Positions 1 to 6,947 of a stretch of DNA of 40,329 nucleotides are shown in pieces. Below the pieces are notes generated by a model. The model was not told the origin of the DNA, made no database searches, and worked only from the letters and a program-made list of their open reading frames with translations. The position numbers and the translations under genes were made by a program. The number at the start of each line of letters is the position of its first letter. The stretch's first letter is position 1. The DNA is taken from assembly GCA_025351425.1 (NCBI GenBank), contig JANXVY010000024.1, forward strand, positions 1 to 40,329, given 5' to 3'. The DNA is from Hyphomicrobium sp. (lineage in GTDB: Bacteria; Pseudomonadota; Alphaproteobacteria; Rhizobiales; Hyphomicrobiaceae).

Positions 1-562
1 AGATCTCGCTGCCGCGCGGGGTGTGCACGACCTCGGGGTGGAACTGGAGGCCGTAGATCTTCTTCTCGGCGTCGGCGACCGCGCAGAACGGCGTGTTGCC
101 CGAGATGCCGATGGTGTGAAACCCCGGCGGGATGGCGACGATCCGATCGCCGTGGGACATCCACACCTCGATCGACTCGCGCTGGGCGAAGCGGTGGAGG
201 ACGCCCTCGGGCTTCTCGATGACGACCTTGGCCGCGCCGTACTCGCGCTCCTTGGCGCCCTCGACCTTGCCGCCCAGGAGGTGGGCCATGAGCTGGAGGC
301 CGTAGCAAATGCCCAGGACCGGCACCCCCAGCTCGAAGACACCCTTGTCGATGGTGGGCGCGCCCTCGCCGTACACGCTGGCGGGGCCGCCCGACAGGAT
401 GATGGCCTTGGGGCTCAGCCGCTCACCGGCATCGCCGGCGCGGTTGAAGGGTACGATCTCGCAATAGACCCCGGCTTCGCGCACGCGGCGCGCAATCAGC
501 TGCGTGACCTGGGAGCCGAAATCAATGATGAGGACGGTGTCGGGATGGGGCGCGTTTGTCAT
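1..562 (-). CDS. guaA: GMP synthase (glutamine-hydrolysing), N-terminal part, cut by the window edge
   Basis: This is the glutamine amidotransferase domain of GMP synthase, which converts XMP to GMP with ammonia from glutamine. About 187 residues are present; the ATP-pyrophosphatase and dimerisation domains lie beyond the left edge. The N-terminus reads MTNAPHPDTVLIIDFGSQVT, typical of GuaA. The class I amidotransferase nucleophile lies in GICYG (Cys86), SGGPASVYGEGAP precedes it, and the catalytic histidine and glutamate are in LQFHPEV near residue 178. The ATG at 562-560 is the first in frame, although I see no strong Shine-Dalgarno in front of it. A terminator and the cold-shock gene lie upstream in the same orientation, so guaA probably has its own promoter in the 70 bp behind that terminator. 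Family identity is certain; only completeness is unknown. Confidence 0.97.
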   Translation of the reverse strand, partial: MTNAPHPDTVLIIDFGSQVTQLIARRVREAGVYCEIVPFNRAGDAGERLSPKAIILSGGPASVYGEGAPTIDKGVFELGVPVLGICYGLQLMAHLLGGKVEGAKEREYGAAKVVIEKPEGVLHRFAQRESIEVWMSHGDRIVAIPPGFHTIGISGNTPFCAVADAEKKIYGLQFHPEVVHTPRGSEI

Positions 563-623
563 CGCGGACAGGTAGCGCGATCGGGCCCCGGCTTCAACAC
601 AGCAACGCGGGCAACCAACACCC

Positions 624-660
624 CAAACGAAAAAGCCGCCCCGTGGCGGGGGCGGCTTTC
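624..660 (-). terminator. Intrinsic terminator of the cold-shock gene
   Basis: Arms 632-642 and 649-659 form a perfect 11-bp GC-rich stem with a 6-nt loop. On the minus strand the stem is followed by a T-rich run (TTTTT, then CG, then TTT). It starts 27 nt after the cold-shock stop codon, and so separates that gene from guaA. Confidence 0.93.
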
Positions 661-685
661 AATGCGTTCAATCGAAACCTGAGGC

Positions 686-895
686 TCAGAGAGCCTGGAG
701 GTTGCCGACCGAGATCTTGCCGGTGCGACGGTCTTCCTGGGTGTCGAAAGCGACCTTCTGGCCTTCCGACAAACCGCTCATGCCGGCGCGCTCAAGCGCC
801 GTTGCATGGACGAACACGTCCTTGCTGCCATCTTCCGGCTGGATGAAGCCGAAGCCTTTTTGCGCGTTGTAGAATTTCACGACGCCATTGATCAT
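686..895 (-). CDS. Cold-shock domain protein (CspA family)
   Basis: A 69-residue single cold-shock domain protein, the usual length for CspA-type RNA chaperones that melt mRNA structure. It carries RNP1 as KGFGFIQ (residues 13-19) and RNP2 as VFVHATAL (27-34), the aromatic single-strand nucleic-acid binding surface. The N-terminus MINGVVKFYNAQKG is canonical. The start has a good Shine-Dalgarno (TAAGGA, 8 nt upstream). It is monocistronic, with a strong terminator downstream and more than 350 nt of non-coding sequence upstream. A stable hairpin in the leader suggests structure-dependent control, as is known for cspA mRNAs. Whether this copy is cold-induced cannot be told from sequence. Confidence 0.96.
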   Translation of the reverse strand: MINGVVKFYNAQKGFGFIQPEDGSKDVFVHATALERAGMSGLSEGQKVAFDTQEDRRTGKISVGNLQAL

Positions 896-924
896 AGTTT
901 ATTCCTTAGCTGGAGCTGTGCACA

Positions 925-949
925 CCCCTTGCGCATGAGGCACAAGAGG
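925..949 (-). promoter_or_regulatory. Hairpin in the 5' leader of the cold-shock mRNA
   Basis: On the minus strand, positions 949-940 pair with 934-925 over 10 bp (two G-U pairs) around a 5-nt loop, 30 nt upstream of the cold-shock ATG. The rest of 896-1263 holds no gene I can support; it must contain the cold-shock promoter and that of the small gene starting at 1264. Long structured leaders are known for cspA-type genes. The regulatory role here is inference. Confidence 0.45.
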
Positions 950-1263
950 CTTCATTCTTCGATTTTTGGGAGGCTATGAACGTGCGCCCAGCGAGGCAAA
1001 GGCGTAGCGGCCCTGTTGTCCGGCCAAAGTCGATGAGGGGGCTTTACCAGTTTTCATTCACCCCGGCCAGAACAATTTCCAACACCTTCAGGGCATATGG
1101 CTGCACCCGCGACATCGCGGCCCTATAACCGCGCTAAACATGCCATACTGGTTGGGATCGCCATGTGGCGACCATTCAGCAGATTTGCTTGCGCGGTGCC
1201 TGGGCTCATGAGTTCACGCATGTTTTTGCAGCACATCTTAGCCCTCAACGAGGAGCGTCAGGC

Positions 1264-1467
1264 TTGGCACAGGCGAAATTCAAGGTCGGCCAGATGGTCG
1301 ATTTCAACCCGGGTCGCGCGACGATCCCCGCCTCGACCCGCGAATACAAGATCGTGCGTTTGATGCCGCTCGAAGGCAGCGAGCGCCACTACCGGATCAA
1401 GACCATCGCGGAACAGTTCGAACGGATCGCCAAAGAGTCGGAACTCACGACCCGCGCGTCGCTTTAA
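1264..1467 (+). CDS. Small conserved hypothetical protein
   Basis: A 67-residue soluble, charged protein beginning AQAKFKVGQMVDFNPGR after its initiator. The FKVG..V.F.PG pattern followed by an EYKI(V)R..P..G..(H)YRIK strand and ERI(A)KESEL recurs, from memory, in short uncharacterised alphaproteobacterial proteins. It suggests a small SH3-like beta-barrel, which is inference. I chose the TTG at 1264 because GAGGAG lies about 11 nt upstream and the conserved part begins right after it. The frame stays open to an upstream ATG at 1165, but that extension looks non-coding. The gene stands alone, between the cold-shock gene and a possible minus-strand small gene. Function unknown. Confidence 0.7.
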   Translation: MAQAKFKVGQMVDFNPGRATIPASTREYKIVRLMPLEGSERHYRIKTIAEQFERIAKESELTTRASL

Positions 1468-1485
1468 TCAGCCTTTGGAGCCACT

Positions 1486-1698
1486 TCAGCGGCGGCCGAA
1501 CTGCGTTCTGCAGTCGCGCTTGGGAGGCCCCGTGCGCACCGGTATGGGTGCTGGTTCAAGGGAAAGCTGCTTGCGCTTGGGAGCGCTCTTGATGGCGGCG
1601 CCACCTGGGGCAATATGGAGCCGCTCCTGCGGCGGGTTGAGCACGAAATAGGAGAGCCCGGCAATCAGGAGCGCGAGGCCCCCTCCCAAACTCAGCAT
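1486..1698 (-). CDS. Possible small single-span membrane protein
   Basis: A 70-residue frame starting MLSLGGGLALLIAGLSYFVL has one hydrophobic span at residues 4-20 and a basic, proline-rich tail. A GGGGGC stretch lies a few nt upstream of the chosen ATG. The frame continues upstream to a start at 1758, adding Cys- and His-containing residues with no clear ribosome-binding site. I recognise no family, and in GC-rich DNA such a frame could be chance. The hydrophobic segment and plausible start make it worth listing only as tentative. It converges on the small plus-strand gene ending at 1467. Confidence 0.35.
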   Translation of the reverse strand: MLSLGGGLALLIAGLSYFVLNPPQERLHIAPGGAAIKSAPKRKQLSLEPAPIPVRTGPPKRDCRTQFGRR

Positions 1699-1897
1699 TC
1701 CAGCCCCCAAATGCCGATCGTTGCACCCATGACACGCGATCGGCGGGCAGCGGGCCATGCGCGGACCGTGCGCTGATTTGATTAAGAAGGTCTGTGAACG
1801 GTGATCATTCTCAAAAACAGAAGCGCCTTAGGCGGAGCTTAACCAAGTTGCGGTTCAATAGCGCCAGTCGCGTTAGTAGCCCAAGGCGTATGTAATT

Positions 1898-2332
1898 ATG
1901 AGTAATCCCTGTCGCGGCCCCGCGCCGCGCGTACGTGTCTGCATTCCGCAGCGCGGCGGCGGCCAATTCCGCCGGATCGCACTGCGCCCCGCGCGTGCGC
2001 CTCTGCTGGCCGTGTTCACCGCCGCTGTTGCGATGGGAGGATGCGGCCACGACCAGCCCTACAGCCAAGCGAACTGGTATGCCGGCGGTCCCAGGCCAAC
2101 GGCCGCTGCCGTGCCGATTCCCGTCGAGATGGAAGACGACGGCCATCCTGCCCAGTTGCCGCCACGCGTCGATACCGCGCGCGCCCCCGACGACCCTAGC
2201 GAGCCGTGGAGCCCCAACTACGGCGGACGCGCGGCCGTAACGGGAGCCGACCGCAACTGGCAGGCCGTCGTGCAGCCCGAGCGGGCTCCTGCGGTGCCGC
2301 CGCGTCGCGTGGCGTGGATGGCGGACGAGTAG
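1898..2332 (+). CDS. Putative exported lipoprotein, unknown function
   Basis: A 144-residue protein with a basic N-terminus, a hydrophobic stretch at about 35-46 (PLLAVFTAAVAMG) and Cys49 in MGGCG. This resembles a lipoprotein signal, though -3 is Met rather than the usual Leu, so lipidation is not certain. The mature part is rich in Pro, Asp and Arg and has no catalytic motif I recognise; WSPNYGGR near residue 104 stands out. The predicted leader is unusually long for a lipoprotein, and its coding sequence around 1951-1990 resembles the direct repeat found just downstream. A shorter real start is therefore possible. Likely periplasmic or outer-membrane associated; function unknown. Confidence 0.55.
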   Translation: MSNPCRGPAPRVRVCIPQRGGGQFRRIALRPARAPLLAVFTAAVAMGGCGHDQPYSQANWYAGGPRPTAAAVPIPVEMEDDGHPAQLPPRVDTARAPDDPSEPWSPNYGGRAAVTGADRNWQAVVQPERAPAVPPRRVAWMADE

Positions 2333-2354
2333 TTCCACACTTTGACGTGCCCAA

Positions 2355-2443
2355 TGCTGCGGCTGCAAAGCTGCCGGATCGCACTTGCGCTCCTTGATTG
2401 GCGCAGTGCTGCGGCTGCAAAGCTGCCGGATCGCACTTGCGCT
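2355..2443. repeat. Direct repeat, two identical 37-nt copies
   Basis: Positions 2355-2391 and 2407-2443 are identical over 37 nt, separated by 15 nt, and each copy is followed within a few bases by GATTGGCG. A degraded third version, sharing GCCGGATCGCAC, lies in the preceding gene at about 1951-1990. The intergenic stretch 2333-2555 otherwise holds no gene; it must carry the promoter of the exported protein at 2556. Confidence 0.85.
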
Positions 2444-2555
2444 GCGACGGATTGGCGTTTGTCCGTCGGTTTGCTACATCACGTCGCAGCAAACAGGAAC
2501 CGCTACGCGCTGGTGAGACTCGGGGAAGGTTGCGCCTTCAATCCAGGATACGAAC

Positions 2556-2879
2556 ATGTCACGACTGATGAAACACTGCACTCTCGCGGCTGTCACAGCG
2601 GGGATGCTGCTGACCGCATCTGCTGCCAGCGCCACACCGGCTGCCATGGCTCTATCCGCACCTGTTGAGGTCGCGAGCTTTGGGGCGACGCTGGTCGGAC
2701 ACCCCCATAGCGGCGGCCGCATCATCGGCCACCGCGGATATCGCCGCGGGTACGGTGGTCTGTATTTTGCGCCGGCTTATGTAGGCCCGACGGGTTGCGG
2801 ATGGCTGCGCGCGCGCTGGCACGAAACCGGCAGCCGATACTGGTACCGCCGTTACCGGGCTTGCGTCGAAGGGTGGTAG
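2556..2879 (+). CDS. Small exported Gly/Arg/Tyr-rich protein
   Basis: A 107-residue protein with a clear Sec signal peptide: basic MSRLMKH, a hydrophobic core, then likely cleavage after SAASA near residue 27. The mature chain has a Gly/His/Arg/Tyr-rich middle (residues 51-70) and an Arg/Trp/Tyr-rich end with two cysteines (in GCGW and RACVEGW) that could form a disulfide in the periplasm. An AGGA element lies upstream of the ATG. Proteins of this style are common orphans in Hyphomicrobiales, but I know no function. It resembles in layout the small exported protein at 19115-19363. Expressed from its own promoter; no operon partner. Confidence 0.75.
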   Translation: MSRLMKHCTLAAVTAGMLLTASAASATPAAMALSAPVEVASFGATLVGHPHSGGRIIGHRGYRRGYGGLYFAPAYVGPTGCGWLRARWHETGSRYWYRRYRACVEGW

Positions 2880-2961
2880 ACCCGGGCGACGACGTTCTAC
2901 GAGGGCTGGAACACCTCCAGCCCTTGTTTGCGGAGCTTCGCGTTTTGCCAAGCGAGCGGCC

Positions 2962-3507
2962 ATGACCCGAATTTGCCGGCTGCTCGATTTGTCCGCCAAC
3001 GCACAGCTTGAGGCCACTGCCTCTATCGCGCGCATTTTCTTTGCGGCCAGTGGCACCCAAAGCTTTGCCAGTCCCGACGCCAAAATCGCGTTTCAAGAGC
3101 GTTGGCTGGGGCGTTATTTGACGTTCGATCCCGGTCTGGTTTTCGTCGCCCTCGGCGATGAGGGGATGGTCGTGGGCTATCTGGCCGGAAGTTTCGACGA
3201 TCCTGCATCGACGGCGCGCTTTTCAGACGTTGGTTTTTTCAAGGATTTTGCACCCCTGACACGGCGGTTCCCTGGGCACCTCCACGTCAATCTCGATGCC
3301 TCGTTGCGCAACGGTGGCGTCGGTTCGCGGCTGGTGGACGCGTTTTGCGAGGCGGCGCGCGCGGCGGGGCTACCTGGCGTTCACGTCGTCACCGGCAAGG
3401 GCGTGCGCAACGTCGGTTTCTACGAGCGGCTCGGCTTTATCGAGCGCGGCAGCACGCTCTCGCACGGGAAAGAGATCGTGTTTTTGGGGCGTAGTCTTAG
3501 AGAGTGA
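2962..3507 (+). CDS. GNAT-family N-acetyltransferase
   Basis: A 181-residue protein with the Gcn5-related acetyltransferase layout. The central strand and pyrophosphate loop read HVNLDASLRNGGVGSRLVDA (about residues 110-129), matching the acetyl-CoA binding motif A pattern R/Q-x-x-G-x-G/A-x-x-L. The C-terminal motif B is VRNVGFYERLGFIE (about 149-162), typical of small-molecule or protein N-acetyltransferases. The substrate cannot be read from sequence. The N-terminal third (FFAASGTQSF) resembles acetyltransferases that follow a helix-rich substrate lid. It stands alone and converges on rarA, 62 bp away; that gap has no clear hairpin-plus-T-run terminator. Confidence 0.88.
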   Translation: MTRICRLLDLSANAQLEATASIARIFFAASGTQSFASPDAKIAFQERWLGRYLTFDPGLVFVALGDEGMVVGYLAGSFDDPASTARFSDVGFFKDFAPLTRRFPGHLHVNLDASLRNGGVGSRLVDAFCEAARAAGLPGVHVVTGKGVRNVGFYERLGFIERGSTLSHGKEIVFLGRSLRE

Positions 3508-3569
3508 GGGCCGCCGGGGCGGAGCCGCGCTGCGGGGGACGGACACGCCCTTGGAAAGCCTCGCTCAAG

Positions 3570-4895
3570 TCAACCGCCCCGCTTCTTCCTGAGGCCGTCC
3601 CAGTAGGCGAGGCGTTTATTGATCTCGCGCTCAAAACCGCGCTCGGGAGGATCGTAGAACTTCGGGCGCTTCATCCCATCCTCGCTCATTCCGTCCGGGA
3701 AATAGTTCTGGCCCGAGAAGCCGTCGGGCGCGTCGTGGTCGTATTGGTAGCCCTCACCGTAGCCCTGGTCTTCCATGAGCGACGTCGGCGCGTTGAGGAT
3801 GTGCTTGGGCGGCGGCAGCGAGCCGTGCTCCTTGGCCGAGCGCATCGCCGCCTTGTAGGCAACGTAGACGCCGTTCGATTTGGGCGCGGTCGCGAGATAC
3901 ACGGTCGCCTGGGCGAGCGCTAACTCGCCTTCGGGCGAGCCCAGGAAATCGAAGGTGTCCTTGGCAGCCAGCGCCTGATGCACCGCGTCGGGGTCGGCGA
4001 GCCCGATATCCTCGACGGCCATCCGCACGAGGCGGCGGGCTAGAAACAAACGATCTTCGCCGGCGTCCAGCATACGGCACAGATAATACAACGCCGCGTC
4101 GGGGTCGGACCCGCGCACCGACTTGTGCAGCGCGCTGATCAGGTTGTAGTGGCCGTCGGCGGATTTATCGTAAAGCGGCGCGCGGCGCTGGACGATTTTG
4201 ACGAGGCCTGCACGGTCCACATCCGGGCTGCCGGGGGCGACGCCGGCATAGACGTCGGCGGCGAGGTTGATCACGGCGCGGCCGTCGCCATCGGCCATGC
4301 CAACGAGCGCCGTGCGGGCGTCGGCAGTGAGGGGAAGCGGGTGTTTTTCTTCCGCCTCGGCCCGTTGCAACAGGGTTTCGAGCGCCGCGTCATCGTGGCG
4401 ATGAAACACGAGAACGGTCGCGCGCGACAACACGGCGGCGTTCAGCTCGAAGCTCGGATTTTCCGTGGTCGCGCCCACCAGCGTGATCGTGCCGTCCTCC
4501 ATGTGGGGGAGGAAACTGTCCTGCTGGGCTTTGTTGAAGCGGTGGATTTCGTCGACGAACAGCAGCGTGCCGCGGCCCTGCTCGCGGTTGGCGCGCGCGC
4601 GCTCGAACGCCTTGCGCAGGTCGGCGACGCCTGAAAAAATCGCCGAAAGCTGCTCAAACTCGAGCTTACTTTCGTCCGCGATGAGCCGCGCAACCGTGGT
4701 CTTGCCGCAGCCGGGCGGGCCCCACAAGATGAGGCTCGGCAGACGACTGCTGTTCAAGAACCGCGTCAGTGTCCCTTCGGGGCCCGTGATGTGGTCCTGG
4801 CCGACGACTTCGGATAGCTTTCTGGGGCGCAGTCGATCGGCCAGCGGGCGGGGTGCCGATTTGGAGAGACCGGCTGCTTCGAATAGATTGGTCAT
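3570..4895 (-). CDS. rarA: Replication-associated recombination protein A (AAA+ ATPase)
   Basis: RarA/MgsA is a clamp-loader-like AAA+ ATPase acting at stalled replication forks, the bacterial relative of Mgs1/WRNIP1. This 441-residue protein has the family's usual length and begins MTNLFEAAGLSKSAPRPLAD. Walker A is GPPGCGKT (residues 59-66), Walker B VDEIHRFN (114-121), and sensor-1 ATTENPSFEL follows. The C-terminal tetramerisation region ends in RGFEREINKRLAYW, another RarA hallmark. No strong Shine-Dalgarno precedes the ATG. Between its start and the upstream mtnP stop lies a palindromic repeat, so the two genes are probably transcribed separately. Confidence 0.97.
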   Translation of the reverse strand: MTNLFEAAGLSKSAPRPLADRLRPRKLSEVVGQDHITGPEGTLTRFLNSSRLPSLILWGPPGCGKTTVARLIADESKLEFEQLSAIFSGVADLRKAFERARANREQGRGTLLFVDEIHRFNKAQQDSFLPHMEDGTITLVGATTENPSFELNAAVLSRATVLVFHRHDDAALETLLQRAEAEEKHPLPLTADARTALVGMADGDGRAVINLAADVYAGVAPGSPDVDRAGLVKIVQRRAPLYDKSADGHYNLISALHKSVRGSDPDAALYYLCRMLDAGEDRLFLARRLVRMAVEDIGLADPDAVHQALAAKDTFDFLGSPEGELALAQATVYLATAPKSNGVYVAYKAAMRSAKEHGSLPPPKHILNAPTSLMEDQGYGEGYQYDHDAPDGFSGQNYFPDGMSEDGMKRPKFYDPPERGFEREINKRLAYWDGLRKKRGG

Positions 4896-4923
4896 GGGCT
4901 GAGATATATACGGCGCTGCGCGC

Positions 4924-4964
4924 GCGGGCTATCGCCCGCACCCAATTCGGGGAACGAGTTCCCC
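4924..4964. repeat. Extragenic palindromic element, two hairpins
   Basis: Hairpin one: 4924-4929 with 4934-4939, 6-bp stem GCGGGC/GCCCGC, loop TATC. Hairpin two: 4949-4954 with 4959-4964, stem GGGGAA/TTCCCC, loop CGAG. A TTGGTACCAA palindrome lies about 25 nt further right. It sits between mtnP (stop at 5048) and rarA (start at 4895), where it could end the mtnP transcript. The first hairpin shares a GGGCTA...GCCC core with elements at 22425 and 26347. Confidence 0.6.
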
Positions 4965-5047
4965 CAAGCCCACTCCCTTTTTGGTACTTGGTACCAAACA
5001 ACGGGCAGCTCGCCGATGGGGGGCATGCGCTGCGGGGACGACGGGGG

Positions 5048-5923
5048 CTAGACCTTCAGCACGCGCCCGGCCACGGCATCGAGCTTGGCCAGGAGGGCTG
5101 GGTCGCGCGCTTCTGGGGCGGTGATCATGGCGACCGAGAGCGCCGTGTCCGAGCCGATGGGGCAGGGCGGGTGCACGCGCGGGAAGTGCTTCGCCAGCGT
5201 CACAACCAAGCGTTGGGCGGCTTGCGTGTTGCCCTTCATGACCTTGATGACCGCCGCGACGTCAACGGCTTCGTGGTCCGAATGCCAGCAGTCGTAGTCG
5301 GTGACCATGGCGACGGTCGCGTAGCAAAGTTCAGCTTCGCGGGCGAGCTTGGCTTCGGGCATGTTGGTCATGCCGATCACGTCGCAGCCCCAGCTGCGGT
5401 AGAGGTTGCTTTCGGCCCGCGTCGAGAACTGCGGGCCTTCCATCACGATGTACGTGCCGCCGCGCTGGTAGGGGATCGCTTCCGTCTTGATGGCGCTTTC
5501 CAGTTCGTCGAGCAGGAGCGGGGAAACCGGATCGGCGAGCGAGACGTGAGCCACCATGCCGGACGTGTAGAACGTCTTTTCGCGCGCGAACGTGCGGTCG
5601 ATGAACTGGTCGACGAGTACGAACACGCCGGGCGCCAGATGCTCCTTCAAGGACCCGCAGGCGGAGATGGAAACGAGGTCGGTGACGCCGGCGCGCTTCA
5701 TCGCGTCGATGTTGGCGCGGTAGTTGATCTCACTTGGCGAAAACTTGTGGCCGCGGCCGTGGCGCGGCAGGAAGCGCACGGGCAGGCCGTCGATGTCGGC
5801 GAACAGGACCTGGTCGGAGGGCGCGCCCCAGGGGCTCGCGACCGTCTCCCAGCGCGCGTTCGAGAGCCCTGGCAAGCTGTAGAAACCGCTGCCGCCGATG
5901 ATGCCGAGAACCGATGCCGTCAT
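5048..5923 (-). CDS. mtnP: S-methyl-5'-thioadenosine phosphorylase
   Basis: This enzyme cleaves 5'-methylthioadenosine, a by-product of polyamine and related synthesis, with phosphate to adenine and 5-methylthioribose-1-phosphate. The 291-residue length is normal. It has the PNP/MTAP family 2 signatures: phosphate-binding GGSGFYSLPG (residues 10-19), RHGRGH (54-59), the MEGPQFSTRAES substrate motif, and NMPEAKLAREAELCYA with the TDYDCWH base-contact region. The ATG at 5923 follows GGCAGGA by a few nt. Downstream comes a palindromic element, then rarA; upstream a 75-nt gap holds two hairpins after petC. None of the other methionine-salvage (mtn) genes is in the window. Confidence 0.96.
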   Translation of the reverse strand: MTASVLGIIGGSGFYSLPGLSNARWETVASPWGAPSDQVLFADIDGLPVRFLPRHGRGHKFSPSEINYRANIDAMKRAGVTDLVSISACGSLKEHLAPGVFVLVDQFIDRTFAREKTFYTSGMVAHVSLADPVSPLLLDELESAIKTEAIPYQRGGTYIVMEGPQFSTRAESNLYRSWGCDVIGMTNMPEAKLAREAELCYATVAMVTDYDCWHSDHEAVDVAAVIKVMKGNTQAAQRLVVTLAKHFPRVHPPCPIGSDTALSVAMITAPEARDPALLAKLDAVAGRVLKV

Positions 5924-5954
5924 AAAATCCTGCCTTGCTTCGGGGAAGTGAAGG

Positions 5955-5974
5955 CCAGGGGATTCATCCCCTGG
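5955..5974. repeat. Palindrome CCAGGGGA/TCCCCTGG, dispersed element
   Basis: An 8-bp perfect stem (5955-5962 with 5967-5974) and loop TTCA. On the minus strand, GGGGTCC precedes it and CCTTC follows; the same flanked palindrome recurs in plus orientation at 26388-26407. I recall comparable extragenic palindromes as common in Hyphomicrobiales genomes. Confidence 0.65.
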
Positions 5975-5995
5975 ACCCCATTACAATAGTCCATA

Positions 5996-6025
5996 AGAAA
6001 ATGGCCGAGCGATGCCCGGCCATTT
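5996..6025 (-). terminator. Intrinsic terminator of petABC
   Basis: On the minus strand a 9-bp stem AAATGGCCG/CGGCCATTT (6025-6017 with 6007-5999) and 9-nt loop is followed by a T-rich run (TTTCTTA). It lies 25 nt after the petC stop and so ends the cytochrome bc1 transcript. Confidence 0.88.
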
Positions 6026-6049
6026 GGTAGCTGCAGCCGCTCAGTCCGC

Positions 6050-6928
6050 TCAGTGCGGAATGCGGTTCCAGACCTGTTTCTTGCCGGCGTAGAGAAGCAC
6101 GCAGGTGATGAGCAGGTACAGCATGACCTGCCAGCCCATCGCCTTGCGTTCGTTGAGGGCTGGGTCTGCGGCCCAGGCGAGGAAGGCCGAAATGTCGTGG
6201 GCATTTTCTTCGAACGTGCCCTTGCCATCCGCGTACTTGATGACGTTGTCCGCCGACAGCGGCGGCACCATCGCAATCTGATTGCCGGGAAACGCCTTGT
6301 TGTAGTTCAGACCGTCGCCGAGCTTGAAGCCGGCTGGGGGCTCGGCGTAATTCGTCAGCAGGTTGAAGATATAGTCTGGGCCGCCTTCCTGGTAGCCGTT
6401 GAACACATCCCGCCCCATCTTGGCGAAGTGAACGTACCAGATGCCGTCGTTATGGACGTCGCGGGCCTTGGCGATGACCGACAAGTCGGGCGGCAGAGCG
6501 CCGTTCTGGGCGGCCTTGGCTTCCTTGTCGTTGCGGTAGGGGCCAAGGATAGGATCCGACAACAGGGCAGGGCGGGTCAGAAGGTTGCCCTTCTTGTCGG
6601 CAATCGCACCGTCGTCATTGGGTCCAGCGAGCGGCTTGTTAGGCCAGTTCGCGGCAAGTTCCTTGACGGAGGCTTCAGGAAACTCAGGCCCGCCCTTCTG
6701 CACTAGATTGCGGAAGTTCACGCGACTGAGGCCGTGGCAGTTGGCGCAGACCTGCTGATAGATCTGGAAGCCACGCTGCAGCTGGTCCTTGTCGTACTGG
6801 CCCCAGAAGCCGCCGAACGTCCATTTCTGGCGCTCGTATTCGAAGTGATGTTCCTCCGCATGCACGGGGACCACGAGCACGGCTGCCGCGAGCGCGGCCG
6901 CAGCTGCAAGAGACGAGATGATCTTCAT
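6050..6928 (-). CDS. petC: Cytochrome c1 of the bc1 complex
   Basis: Cytochrome c1 passes electrons from the Rieske protein to soluble or membrane cytochrome c at the periplasmic face. The 292-residue precursor starts MKIISSLAAA, with a Sec signal peptide likely cleaved after VHA (residue 24). Haem c attaches at CANCH (61-65); the distal methionine ligand is likely that in AMVPPLSAD. A C-terminal anchor (VMLYLLITCVLLYAG) precedes the basic tail. I chose the ATG at 6928 because the signal peptide starts there; the frame is open further upstream but overlaps petB. It begins 19 nt after petB ends, in the classic order petA-petB-petC. Here c1 is a separate gene, not fused to cytochrome b as in Bradyrhizobium. 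Confidence 0.97.
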   Translation of the reverse strand: MKIISSLAAAAALAAAVLVVPVHAEEHHFEYERQKWTFGGFWGQYDKDQLQRGFQIYQQVCANCHGLSRVNFRNLVQKGGPEFPEASVKELAANWPNKPLAGPNDDGAIADKKGNLLTRPALLSDPILGPYRNDKEAKAAQNGALPPDLSVIAKARDVHNDGIWYVHFAKMGRDVFNGYQEGGPDYIFNLLTNYAEPPAGFKLGDGLNYNKAFPGNQIAMVPPLSADNVIKYADGKGTFEENAHDISAFLAWAADPALNERKAMGWQVMLYLLITCVLLYAGKKQVWNRIPH

Positions 6929-6947
6929 GGCGTGAGGCTCCCGTCCT

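Noticed and set aside
2355-2443. Possible CRISPR array
   Set aside because: Only two repeat copies with a 15-nt gap and no cas genes; it is a simple direct repeat.
4853-5989. 378-codon plus-strand open frame opposite mtnP
   Set aside because: Antisense shadow of mtnP, which has all family motifs.
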